A stretch of 54,527 nt of DNA, from contig JACRLX010000030.1 in the NCBI GenBank assembly GCA_016235165.1, forward strand, positions 83,766 through 138,292, given 5' to 3'. The notes beneath the pieces were generated by a model. It did not search any database. It was not told the DNA's origin and was given only the letters and a program-made list of their open reading frames with translations. Below, one piece after another: positions 10,393 to 18,248 of the stretch (the stretch's first letter is position 1; every line of letters begins with the position of its first letter). A program made the position numbers and the translations under genes. The DNA is from Rhodocyclales bacterium (GTDB lineage Bacteria > Pseudomonadota > Gammaproteobacteria > Burkholderiales > Rhodocyclaceae).

Positions 10393-12131
10393 GTCCCGCT
10401 CCCGGCAGCGACGACCCGGTTGCGGCCGCCGTGCTTGGCGGCATACAGCGCCGCGTCGGCCTGTTCGATCAGCTCATCCGGCCGCGTCGCACCGCTTTCG
10501 CGCAGGCCGGCGACGCCGATGCTGGTGGTCACCCTGAGGCCGTCGACGCGCATCCCCTCGATGCAGGCGCGAATGCGTTCCGCCAGCAGCGTCGCGCCCT
10601 CCCGCGGCGTGTCGCGGCAGATCAGGGTGAATTCCTCGCCGCCGTAGCGGCACAGGGTATCCAGGTCGGCGCGCACACAGGACAGGGCGGCCAGCGCGAA
10701 CTGCCTGAGCACGCGGTCGCCCTGCGCGTGGCCGTGTTTGTCGTTGAAATTCTTGAAGTGGTCGATATCGAGCATCAGCACCGCAAGATCGCGATCCTGC
10801 TCCAGGGCGAGGCCGCATTCCTGCTTCAGCGTTTCGTCGAGCGCGCGGCGGTTGGCCAGCCCGGTCAGGGCGTCGGTGTTGGACAGCTCGCGCAGGCTTT
10901 GTTCGAGGCGCTTCGCCTCGGTCATGTTGCGGATCAGCACGGCGTGCCCGAGCATGCCGCCGTCCTGGCGGCGCAGGGTCGAGGCATAGACGGCCAGGTG
11001 GCGGTGGCGATAGACGAAGATGTCCTTGGCGCCGACGAAGCCGGCGTTTTGCAGCGCGGATTCGATCCGCGCGGGAGCGTCGAACAGTTGCAGGAGGCCT
11101 TCCGCAACGATGCGGGGCGCCGGTTTGCCGAGCAGACTTTCGGCGGCCGGGTTGACCAGGACGATCCGGCCCGCGCCATCGGTGACGACGATGCCCTCGT
11201 CCGCGCCCATCAGGATGGTGGCGAGCTTGTTGTGTTCCGCCTTGAATCCGGCATGGCGTTGCTGCAACTCCTGCGCCAGCGTGTTGAAGGACTGCGCCAG
11301 GCGCGACAGTTCGTCCCGGCCGATGAGCGGAATCCGGTGCTCGAGGTCGCCCGAGGCGATCCGCGACATGGCATGGGAGACCTGCCTGATCGGGCGCACG
11401 ATGAAACGGCGCAGCACCGCCGCGGCGATCAGGATCACCGCGCTGACGGCGATGACCAGCACCAGCATCGATTGTCGCCAGGTCTGGCGCACCTGCTCGC
11501 GCACCGATTCGAGATCGGAGCGGACTTCGAGCACGCCCAACACTTCCTGGTCGCGCCCGTGGCAGCGCTTGCAGCGCGCCAGGTTCTTGATCGGCAGCAG
11601 AAAGGTCAGGTGCGGGTTGTCGTGCTGGGTGTCGTAGAAGAATGTCAATTGCCGGCTGCGGATGGCGTGCGTCAGGTTTTCGTCGTCGGTGGCGAAGATC
11701 CGATTCACCTCTTCGCGCGGCCGCGGCTTGAAATCCTCGGTGTCGCGATAGTCATTGACCTGGCGTATGGTCGAATTGTCGCGGAAGGCTTCCAGCCCGT
11801 TGGGTCGCAGGATGCGGATCTCGTCGATTTCCTCCACCCGCTTCAGGTTGTCGGCGAACAGCCGGACTGCATCGGCCGAGGCGGTGAGCATCACCGATTG
11901 CAGGCCCTGGTTGATGCTGCCAAGGACCTGGTTGATCGCCCTTTCGTTCTGCAACAGGATGTTCTTCTCCTGCTGCTGGGTATAGAAGACGACCATCCCG
12001 CCGAAGCCGAGGGCGATCACCAGGGAGATCGCCAGGGTCAGCCGGGTGCCTATCGACAGCAGATGCCGGGCCCGCGCTTCGGCCTGGAACTCCGGCAACT
12101 GCGCCGGAACCGGATCGGGGTTTGCGGCCAA
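10389..12131 (-). CDS. Membrane diguanylate cyclase with periplasmic haem-c sensor (paralogue)
   Basis: 580 residues with the same architecture as its downstream neighbour: TM (about 30-50), periplasmic domain with CKRCH (187-191), TM, HAMP, PAS and GGDEF. The signature is canonical here (GGEEF), so this copy is the safer active cyclase. No ATG suits the N-terminus: the start is a TTG at 12131 with AGGGG about seven bases upstream, and it is uncertain. The two genes overlap by 4 bases and clearly arose by tandem duplication, since PAS and GGDEF blocks align throughout while the periplasmic parts have diverged. Confidence 0.86.
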   Translation of the reverse strand: MAANPDPVPAQLPEFQAEARARHLLSIGTRLTLAISLVIALGFGGMVVFYTQQQEKNILLQNERAINQVLGSINQGLQSVMLTASADAVRLFADNLKRVEEIDEIRILRPNGLEAFRDNSTIRQVNDYRDTEDFKPRPREEVNRIFATDDENLTHAIRSRQLTFFYDTQHDNPHLTFLLPIKNLARCKRCHGRDQEVLGVLEVRSDLESVREQVRQTWRQSMLVLVIAVSAVILIAAAVLRRFIVRPIRQVSHAMSRIASGDLEHRIPLIGRDELSRLAQSFNTLAQELQQRHAGFKAEHNKLATILMGADEGIVVTDGAGRIVLVNPAAESLLGKPAPRIVAEGLLQLFDAPARIESALQNAGFVGAKDIFVYRHRHLAVYASTLRRQDGGMLGHAVLIRNMTEAKRLEQSLRELSNTDALTGLANRRALDETLKQECGLALEQDRDLAVLMLDIDHFKNFNDKHGHAQGDRVLRQFALAALSCVRADLDTLCRYGGEEFTLICRDTPREGATLLAERIRACIEGMRVDGLRVTTSIGVAGLRESGATRPDELIEQADAALYAAKHGGRNRVVAAGSGT

Positions 12132-12405
12132 GACTCAGCCCCTGGCCGACGACGACGCGGGCCGGCGCTGTCGGCATCCAGGGCGGGTCGCGACTGCTTT
12201 CACGCGGGTACTCCGTAGCTCGTCCGGGGTCTCCTGCCTGCGCCCGGACTGTTATTGACCAATTGCGGATCTCGCAATGCACGGGCCGCCGGCCGTCAGG
12301 ATTGCGGAGCTCCGGATGGTCTCAAAGCCGGGCGCTCCTGTTGATCCGTGGAAAGCGCGGAAAACTGCGGATTCTACTTAGGTGATAGATGAAAGCCGCG
12401 CCTGG

Positions 12406-14457
12406 TTATTTGCCGAACAGTCCCTTGAGCTTGTCCTTGACCTGGTCCTGGGCCTTGGCCTTGATCTCGGCGGACTTCTCCTCGACCTTGGCTTTCGCGG
12501 CTTCGCTGACCAGGCTGCCGAGTTCGAGCTTGTAGGCCAGGGCCTCGAAGGGGCCGCTGACCCGCAGCGGCACGGTCAGGCCCTTGAGGTGTTCGAGCCC
12601 CTGGCCGCCTTGCCCCGTGCTGTTGGCAACCACGCTGGCCCTGGCCAGGTAATTCATCTGTCCGCCGCCGATGTCGATGTCGCCGGCGCCGGTGAGGCGC
12701 AGGAAAGGTGATTTCATCGACAGGTCTTCGTTGTGCGCAACGCCGTTGGCGATCTTCAGCGAGGCGCCGAGTTCGGAAAAATCGGTTTTCTCGCCGGCCT
12801 TGGCCTGCTGCGTCGAATCCTGCTTCGACCCCAGCTTGCCCTTGATGTCGCGCAGCGACTGCGCCAGGTTGATGCCCTTGATGGCGCCATCCTTGAGGCT
12901 CAGCGAGGCCGTGCCGGCGAGCGCTTTCTTCATCGCCGCGACGCTGTCGCCGCGGCTGGCGAGATCGAGCGCGAGATTGCCGCGGCCTTCGAGCAGGTCC
13001 TTGCCGGCCAGGTCCTTCAGCAGCGGATTGATGCTGATGCCGGAGAGGTTCTGTTTCAGCGCCAACTGGTTGCCGTTGGCATTGAGCATGAGGCTGCCGG
13101 CGGTGGTGCCCTCGTAGAGATTGAGGTTGATCGGCGCCAGGTCGAGGCGGCCGGCGGCCAGCTTCAGCGTGGCGTTCAGCTTGCTGAATTTCAGTTTCGA
13201 GGCCTGCAGCGCGCCGATGCGGATGCCACCATGCACCTCGTGGCCTTTCAGCGCCGAGAAGTCGAGCTTGTCGTCGCCGGGCGCCTTCTGCGCCGGCTTG
13301 TTGGCCGACGGCGGCAGGTAGTTGTCGACATTCAGCTGGTCGATGTCGAGCTCGAAGCCCAGCGCCAGCGGTGCGAACTTCGCGACATTGAGCTTGAGCG
13401 CGATCTTCGAGTCGTCGAAGCGGGTGCCAAGTTCCAGCGCGGCGCTTTGCCGGGCCAGGTCGCTGCGCAGCTTGCCGCTGATCGGCAGGGAAAGCTGCTT
13501 CATCGGCATTTGCGGGCTGACGACGTCGATCTTGCCGGCCAGGTTCTCCAGCGCCAGTGTCTGCGCCGCGAGATCGGCTGCCACCGGCGATTCGAGGCGG
13601 CCCTTGACCGTCGCCTCGCCGGCCTTGGCGTCGAGTTCGAGCGCGAGCTTGCCGATCTTCAGTGCCTGGGTGCTGCCCTCGACGCCCGACAGCACCAGCT
13701 TGGCGGCGAGATTGCGGCCGCTGCCGGACAGCAGGGCCGACAGGCTCAGCGTTTCGCCGCCGGATTTCTCTGGCGAGAGCTGCAGGCGCGGCGCTTCCAG
13801 TTTCAGCTCGAAGTTGTCGGCGCCGGTCTTGCCCGTGGCGGAAACCGCCAGCGCATCGATGGCCAGGCTGCGTTGCGCGCCGTCGGCGCGAATCCGGCCG
13901 CTGCCGATGTCCAGCCGCGACAGGGCGGTGGTGCTGCCGGCCTTTTCGTCACGCCAGGTCAGCTGTGCGTTCGACAGTTTGATGCCGGCAATGTCGAGCT
14001 GAACGGGCGTGCTCGCCGTATCACCGGCGCCGACTTTTGGGGCGGGTTTGGCGGTGCCGTTGTCGCCGATCAGGTCGGCGATGTTCAGCGTGCCGTCCTT
14101 GTGCTTCACCAGCGTGGCCTGGAGCCCGGCGACTTCGATGCGCTGCACCTGTACCTGCTTCGACAACAATGGCAGCACTGCCACCGCCACCCGCGCCGAA
14201 TCGAGCGCGGCGAATTCCTGTTTGCCGCCCGGTTCCGAAAGGCTGACGCGGCCGAGGGTCAAGGCCGCCTCCGGCCACAGCGAGAGTTCCACCTTGCCGG
14301 CGATGTCGAGCTTGCGCTGCTTCTGTTCCAGCACCACGCGACTCAGTTCCGACTTCAGTTTCTCGCCGTCGAACAGGGCGAGCAGCAGCCCGATGCCGAT
14401 GGCGAGCAGCGCGCCGAGGACGCCGAGAGCGATGCCGAGGATGCGCAATGCCTTCAT
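12406..14457 (-). CDS. AsmA family protein
   Basis: 683 residues from the ATG at 14457; the open frame extends to 14769 but that part is antisense to the divergent gene. One N-terminal TM helix (MKALRILGIALGVLGALL) anchors a long periplasmic region with the AsmA N-terminal block (KLKSELSRVVLEQKQRKLDIAGKVELSLWPEAALTLGRVSLSE) and AsmA_2-type repeats. The C-terminus has a charged low-complexity tail rich in Lys, Ala and Glu. AsmA-like proteins are implicated in lipid transport to, and assembly of, the outer membrane. Transcribed divergently from 14522, with 64 bases between. Confidence 0.85.
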   Translation of the reverse strand: MKALRILGIALGVLGALLAIGIGLLLALFDGEKLKSELSRVVLEQKQRKLDIAGKVELSLWPEAALTLGRVSLSEPGGKQEFAALDSARVAVAVLPLLSKQVQVQRIEVAGLQATLVKHKDGTLNIADLIGDNGTAKPAPKVGAGDTASTPVQLDIAGIKLSNAQLTWRDEKAGSTTALSRLDIGSGRIRADGAQRSLAIDALAVSATGKTGADNFELKLEAPRLQLSPEKSGGETLSLSALLSGSGRNLAAKLVLSGVEGSTQALKIGKLALELDAKAGEATVKGRLESPVAADLAAQTLALENLAGKIDVVSPQMPMKQLSLPISGKLRSDLARQSAALELGTRFDDSKIALKLNVAKFAPLALGFELDIDQLNVDNYLPPSANKPAQKAPGDDKLDFSALKGHEVHGGIRIGALQASKLKFSKLNATLKLAAGRLDLAPINLNLYEGTTAGSLMLNANGNQLALKQNLSGISINPLLKDLAGKDLLEGRGNLALDLASRGDSVAAMKKALAGTASLSLKDGAIKGINLAQSLRDIKGKLGSKQDSTQQAKAGEKTDFSELGASLKIANGVAHNEDLSMKSPFLRLTGAGDIDIGGGQMNYLARASVVANSTGQGGQGLEHLKGLTVPLRVSGPFEALAYKLELGSLVSEAAKAKVEEKSAEIKAKAQDQVKDKLKGLFGK

Positions 14458-14521
14458 GCCGATTTCCCGATTCAAAAAATTGCGATAAATTGCAGAGGTT
14501 ATCAGACCAAGGAGGCTTGCC

Positions 14522-15085
14522 ATGAGGTTCCAGTTGAGTTTGCTGCTCGGCTTCGTATCGACGCTGGCGTTTGCACAGCAGGGCGGCATCGGCGCGGTGA
14601 AGGTCGAGCCGAATCCGGCCAAGGCCGGCCAGGAGGTGAAGATCACGATTGCTGCCGAGGGCGAAGCCCCCGCCTTTTGCGGCATGGTGGTGCACTTTGA
14701 CGACGGCAGCGAATCGCGCCAGGTCAAGATCGACGGCAAGGAAGGCAAGTTCCCCGTCACCATCGCCAAGACCTACGCCAAGGCCGGCAGTTACAGCATC
14801 AAGGCCGAAGGCAGGAAGATCACCACCCACTTTCCCTGCGTCGGTAGCGCGACGGCCAAGCTGACGGTCGAAGGCGCGGCGGCGCCGGCCAAGGCGGCGG
14901 CCCCGGCCTGCCCCGAGGGCTACAAGATGAACGGCAAGGCGGGCAAGGCGGGCGACTTCAGCTGCAAGGGTGGCAAGGACGCCAAGGCGCCGGCGCAGTC
15001 GCTGGCCTGCGGCGAGGGCTTGGAATACTTCAGCAACGACAAGTCGAAGCAGCTTGGCTGCCGCAAGGCGAAGGCCAGGAAGTAA
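14522..15085 (+). CDS. Exported hypothetical protein with PKD/Ig-like fold
   Basis: 187 residues with a clear signal peptide (cleavage near AFA-QQ, residue 18) and a strong Shine-Dalgarno (AAGGAGG, 6 bases before ATG). Residues about 22-120 look like a PKD/Ig-like beta-sandwich (VEPNPAKAGQEVKITI ... KTYAKAGSYSIKAEG). The tail is Ala/Lys-rich with two short Cys-containing segments (ACPEGYKM ... FSCKGG; LACGEGLEYF ... LGC), possibly disulfide-bonded or ligand-binding. No function can be named. The divergent AsmA gene may share regulation. Confidence 0.75.
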   Translation: MRFQLSLLLGFVSTLAFAQQGGIGAVKVEPNPAKAGQEVKITIAAEGEAPAFCGMVVHFDDGSESRQVKIDGKEGKFPVTIAKTYAKAGSYSIKAEGRKITTHFPCVGSATAKLTVEGAAAPAKAAAPACPEGYKMNGKAGKAGDFSCKGGKDAKAPAQSLACGEGLEYFSNDKSKQLGCRKAKARK

Positions 15086-15273
15086 GAAACAGCGTGGCAT
15101 GCCGGCGCCGCCGGGCGCCGGTGCCCTTCAGCGGAGCCAGAACATGAGCAGCGCGTTTACGCCGACACCGGCGCGCTCGCCCTGCGTCAAGCTATGCGGC
15201 CTGGATCCGGCCAACGGCCTCTGATTTGTTGCAAGTGTCCAGCTGATTCATCAACGACGACTGGGTGAAAGCT

Positions 15274-15501
15274 TCACCGGGCGCGTCGCGGCCCACGCAC
15301 CGGGCAAGCCTCCGATGCGCGCAGCGGAATCGGCAGGCAACGACCGAGTTGCAGGCTGTGCAGCGCATCGCTGTAGAGGATGCGGATGCCGGAACGAATC
15401 GCTTCGTCCAGACGCTTGCCGCTGTGTTCGAGGACATATTGCGTTGCCTGCGAAAGATCGCCGCTATAGACGAGGTCGGTGTGGTCGAGGACGTGGAACA
15501 T
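15274..15501 (-). CDS. Small hypothetical protein, 75 residues
   Basis: Start chosen at 15501 because AAGGAG lies 7 bases upstream of that ATG; a longer frame to 15597 lacks such a site. The sequence MFHVLDHTDLVYSGDLSQATQYVLEH reads like a compact alpha/beta protein, followed by a helical DEAIRSGIRILYSDAL stretch. There is no signal peptide or TM segment, and I do not recognise the family. The last 25 residues are Arg/Pro-rich and may be poorly folded. It stands alone between the PKD-like gene and the tRNA-Met island. Confidence 0.5.
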   Translation of the reverse strand: MFHVLDHTDLVYSGDLSQATQYVLEHSGKRLDEAIRSGIRILYSDALHSLQLGRCLPIPLRASEACPVRGPRRAR

Positions 15502-15889
15502 GGTGGTCTCCTTGCATTCCCGGATCCGGCTGAGGCGGGTTCCTTGATCGCAATGACGCATCAGGCGTGCCAAGGAACATGAGGACAGGCAAGCCATTGA
15601 TTCCGCGCCTCCGGACTACGGGCAGTGCGATCCGGTATGCCAGCATTAACGGAAGCGGCGGCAAAAAATGCAGCGCGGCGGCAAACTTCGCGGCCGAATC
15701 CGGAATGAAAAACGGCCCCCATCGCTGGAGGCCGCATAAATACTGGCGGTGCAGAGTTTACTAACGAACTACTCGCTATTGGGGCCAATGAGCACTGGTG
15801 CGGTTTTCTGCGGGCCATCGTCAATCAAGAATCAACCGCCGAGAGACGATGCGTAGGCCGGCCTCCGCATCCACCAGCTACTGTCATCT
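15502..15889. other. Intergenic, no supported gene; left edge of the tRNA-Met island
   Basis: 388 bases with only short antisense frames. It contains the terminator-like element at 15708-15735 and the sequence flanking the 3' end of the rhuM-like gene. I see no copy of the tRNA-Met 3' end that would mark an attachment site. Confidence 0.5.
15708..15735 (-). terminator. Rho-independent terminator for the rhuM-like gene
   Basis: Read on minus, a GC hairpin (CGGCC...GGCCG with one internal mismatch, loop AGCGAT) is followed by TTTTT. It is about 155 bases past the rhuM stop. The flanking bases (taaatactggcgg...agttta) match an element at 50678-50728. Confidence 0.65.
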
Positions 15890-16963
15890 CTATAACCCTT
15901 CGCCGTTGCCAGGTTCGTCCTTGGCCTCGATCTCCTTGATCACCTTGTCGAAATCGCTCTCAAATAACCTGTCCTGTACGACGCGGTATTTCTCGAACTC
16001 GCTTTCGGCGTGGGCCTTGGCGATTTCTGCCGTAACCTTGCCGGCATCCTGCAAAATCTTCCGGTCGGTCGCCTCGATGAAACGGTTGAGGCGCCCTTCC
16101 CAATCCTGCATTGTCATCGGGATCTGCCGCAGCGCCATATCCTCGGCCAGATCCAAATATGCCGACACCAACCGCTGCAACTGTGCCATTTCGGCTTCGG
16201 TCAGATAGTTCTTGGCGACAATGACATCGAATTTCTGGATCTTGCCGCTGGGCGCATCCTTCCAGGTGGTCAGCCCCATATTCTCCTTGCCGGCATCGGC
16301 GCGCTGGAAGATGACCTCGGCGGCAGTCTGTCCGTGAATGGCCCAATGCAACTTGTTCTGGACGGTGGCAAAGAAACGCTTGGTGGCCTGTGCGGTGACG
16401 TCGTAGTCGATGGCGGTGGCGTAGATGTCGGTGATCTTCTGATAGAACTTGCGCTCCGAGAGGCGAATCTCCCGGATACGCTGCAGTTGCTCCTCGAAAT
16501 ACTGCTTGGTGAGCACCGAACCGTCATTCTTCAGGCGCTCGTCGTCCATCGCGAAGCCCTTGATGGTGAAGGACTCGATAACGGAGGTAGCCCATTTTCG
16601 GAACTGCACAGCGCGCTCGGAGTTAACCTTGTAGCCGACCGCGATGATAGCGGCGAGGTTGTAGTGTTTGGTGTTGTAGCTCTTGCCGTCAGCGGCAGTT
16701 ATTCGAAAATTTCGAATAACTGAATCCTCCTCCAGCTCACTGTCGGAAAACACCTTTTTCAGGTGATAGTTGATGGTGTGGGTTTCCACGTCATAGAGCT
16801 GCCCCATCATCTTCTGGGTGAGCCAGACATTCTCATCGGCATACACTGCCTCCACACCACCCTGTCCACCGGCCGCGACAAAGGTCAGGTACTCTGCCGC
16901 TGACGAGCGAACGATGGACACCCCATGTTTCTTGGCAACCCGTCGTGGTTTGTTTGTCTTCAT
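15890..16963 (-). CDS. rhuM: RhuM family protein
   Basis: 357 residues of the RhuM family, named from a Salmonella pathogenicity-island gene and often found inside type I restriction loci. Visible features are the N-terminal block (EAVYADENVWLTQKMMGQLYDVETHTINYHLKKVF), the conserved YNLAAIIAVGYKVNSERAVQFRKWA segment and a charged helical C-terminus. Molecular function is unknown. The ATG overlaps the TGA of the truncated hsdR (ATGA), but that junction looks like a deletion product rather than an original operon boundary. Ends about 155 bases before a terminator. Confidence 0.85.
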   Translation of the reverse strand: MKTNKPRRVAKKHGVSIVRSSAAEYLTFVAAGGQGGVEAVYADENVWLTQKMMGQLYDVETHTINYHLKKVFSDSELEEDSVIRNFRITAADGKSYNTKHYNLAAIIAVGYKVNSERAVQFRKWATSVIESFTIKGFAMDDERLKNDGSVLTKQYFEEQLQRIREIRLSERKFYQKITDIYATAIDYDVTAQATKRFFATVQNKLHWAIHGQTAAEVIFQRADAGKENMGLTTWKDAPSGKIQKFDVIVAKNYLTEAEMAQLQRLVSAYLDLAEDMALRQIPMTMQDWEGRLNRFIEATDRKILQDAGKVTAEIAKAHAESEFEKYRVVQDRLFESDFDKVIKEIEAKDEPGNGEGL

Positions 16964-17229
16964 ACCCGCCTCTCGCGGCCTATGGCTGCATCTCGGCTGG
17001 ACTTCTTGGCTTCAATGACCGCCAGTGGTTTGCGGTCCTTGCCCAGCAAGACGTAATCGCTGAACTGATGGCCTTCGTAGGGGGTTCGTGGTTCGGCCAC
17101 GCCTTCGGGCAGGCCGGTCAGGATGTCGAATTCCTCGACGACCTGCGTGGGATCCTTGACGTTCCAGCCGGATACGGCGAGCTGCTGATCAATCAGCTCA
17201 GAACGGGTTTGGGCTTCTGACTTCGTCAT
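16960..17229 (-). pseudogene. hsdR: Truncated type I restriction enzyme R subunit, N-terminal 89 residues
   Basis: Starts MTKSEAQTRSELIDQQLAVSGW, as HsdR proteins do, and reaches the nuclease-domain signature EFDI ... FSDYVLLGKDRKPLAVIEAKK, the PD-(D/E)xK core. After DAAIGRE, where HsdR would continue for several hundred residues, it reads RRV and stops in the bases that serve as the ribosome-binding region of rhuM. The helicase domain is gone, and no hsdM or hsdS is present. A residual nuclease-only peptide is possible, but loss of function is far likelier. Confidence 0.8.
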
Positions 17230-17266
17230 GCCCAACCCATCCAGATGCGAAAGCGAGTCGCCGGAA

Positions 17267-17470
17267 TCATCTTGAGGCTCCCGTTTTCTCAGACGCATTG
17301 TCCGCGCCACCAGCGCGTACCCAATCATCAACTTCGGAAATCTTAAATTTCCATAGACGACCCACGCGATGCGCAGGCAGCCCTTTACGGTCTATCCACC
17401 GGTAGATCGAGTCGCGCGTTACCCCGAGGTGCTCGGCAACCTGCTCGACTGACACCCAAGGCTCAGCCAT
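17267..17470 (-). CDS. Excisionase-family helix-turn-helix protein
   Basis: 67 residues starting at the ATG at 17470 (MAEPWVSVEQVAEHLGVTRD). It has the compact winged-HTH of excisionase/AlpA-like proteins: VEQVAEHLGVTRDSIYRWIDRKGLPAHRVGRLWKFKISEVDDWV covers helix-turn-helix and wing. Genes of this type commonly precede type I restriction-modification operons as regulators, which agrees with the hsdR fragment 37 bases downstream. The reading frame is open much further upstream (to 17938), but that part belongs to a DUF3489 remnant. Confidence 0.78.
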   Translation of the reverse strand: MAEPWVSVEQVAEHLGVTRDSIYRWIDRKGLPAHRVGRLWKFKISEVDDWVRAGGADNASEKTGASR

Positions 17471-17559
17471 GACGGTGCTCAATAAACGGTTGATGGGGTC
17501 GCATAGAGTCGGTTTCAGTGGCAAAGTTTGCAATCTATCAGGTCTGGCTTGCCCCGGGG

Positions 17560-17782
17560 TGGAGTTTGATGCGAATTGCATCATGAATAGCTTGGTGCCG
17601 GGGCGGATGGTGACCTCCAGCTTCTGGAGAGCATCGGTGGCCTCGCGTTTCGTGAGGGCCTCGGGGGTGTCCATTTTCTGGATACCCTTCGGGACGGTAC
17701 GACGTTTTCCGACGGCAGCGTAGCCGGCATCGGTGAGTAGGATGTGGCCGTCGGCATCAGCGGCGAGCCCTCGGGCGAGCAG
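17560..17782 (-). pseudogene. DUF3489 gene remnant, N-terminal/central part (inverted)
   Basis: On minus the translation ALLARGLAADADGHILLTDAGYAAVGKRR ... MDTPEALTKREATDALQKLEVTIRPGTKL matches my memory of the DUF3489 central region, then degenerates. The expected continuation (ATGWQAHTVRGAISG...) is absent here but present on the opposite strand starting at 17783. No usable start exists for this part. Confidence 0.55.
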
Positions 17783-17890
17783 GGCTGGCAAGCCCAAACC
17801 GTTCGCGGCGCGATCTCCGGCATGGTCAGAAAGCGCCTCGGCTACGAGGTCGTCACCGAGAAGGGAGCAGACGCCAGCCGCAGCTTCCCT
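17783..17890 (+). pseudogene. DUF3489 gene remnant, C-terminal part
   Basis: On plus, GWQAQTVRGAISGMVRKRLG followed by YEVVTEKGAD is the conserved C-terminal HTH-like segment of DUF3489 proteins. The residues before GWQ are unrelated to the family, so the frame is broken exactly there. It lies head to head with the minus-strand half. Confidence 0.6.
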
Positions 17891-18061
17891 TCCGTCTCCA
17901 TGGGGCACCCCAAAAAGACAGAAAACTACACAAATCAAACCCCTGTGAACAGTCCCTTCGCAATCCCTTGATCGTGAACGACTATTTCAAGCGTCAACGA
18001 CGTTGGCATTCATGCGATTGCCCTGCCACTGGAAGCCCCGCCAGTGCTGGCGCGCTGGCAA

Positions 18062-18093
18062 GAAAAAACCCAACCGGTTAGGGTTGGGTTTAA
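18062..18093 (-). terminator. Rho-independent terminator of tRNA-Met
   Basis: Inverted repeat aaacccaacc / ggttgggttt with a short loop, followed on minus by TTTTTT. It lies 5 bases past the tRNA CCA end. Confidence 0.85.
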
Positions 18094-18097
18094 GAAT

Positions 18098-18174
18098 TGG
18101 TGGTGATGGGGGGACTTGAACCCTCGACCTACGGATTATGAATCCGTCGCTCTAACCAGCTGAGCTACATCACC
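18098..18174 (-). tRNA. tRNA-Met (CAU), elongator type
   Basis: 77 bases with encoded CCA. The acceptor stem GGTGATG/CATCACC is perfect, the anticodon loop TTCATAA gives CAU, and the T-loop GGTTCAAGTCC is canonical. The T-arm and the G-start without an initiator C1-A72 mismatch exclude tRNA-fMet. A tRNA-Ile2 (lysidine-modified CAU) is less likely by overall similarity to elongator Met tRNAs. Its 3' end faces the degraded island at 15708-18060, a common insertion arrangement. Confidence 0.93.
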
Positions 18175-18248
18175 ATGCAAAGGGGCAAGATTATCCTCGC
18201 CGGGCACTTGCCTTGTCAAGGCGGGCGCCCTTGGGCGAAAATGACAGG

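Noticed and set aside
8086-10647. 853-residue plus-strand frame antisense to the diguanylate cyclases
   Set aside because: It is the complement of high-GC codons of two well-supported minus genes; its composition (Gly/Asp/His/Gln-rich) has no family pattern.
12132-12405. Gene in the gap between the AsmA-like gene and the diguanylate cyclase
   Set aside because: Only short frames without ribosome-binding site or recognisable sequence; likely the promoter region of the cyclase pair.
18098-18174. Attachment site repeat of the tRNA-Met 3' end at the far edge of the island
   Set aside because: I looked near 15700 for a copy of the tRNA 3' end and found none; only the position relative to the tRNA supports integration.
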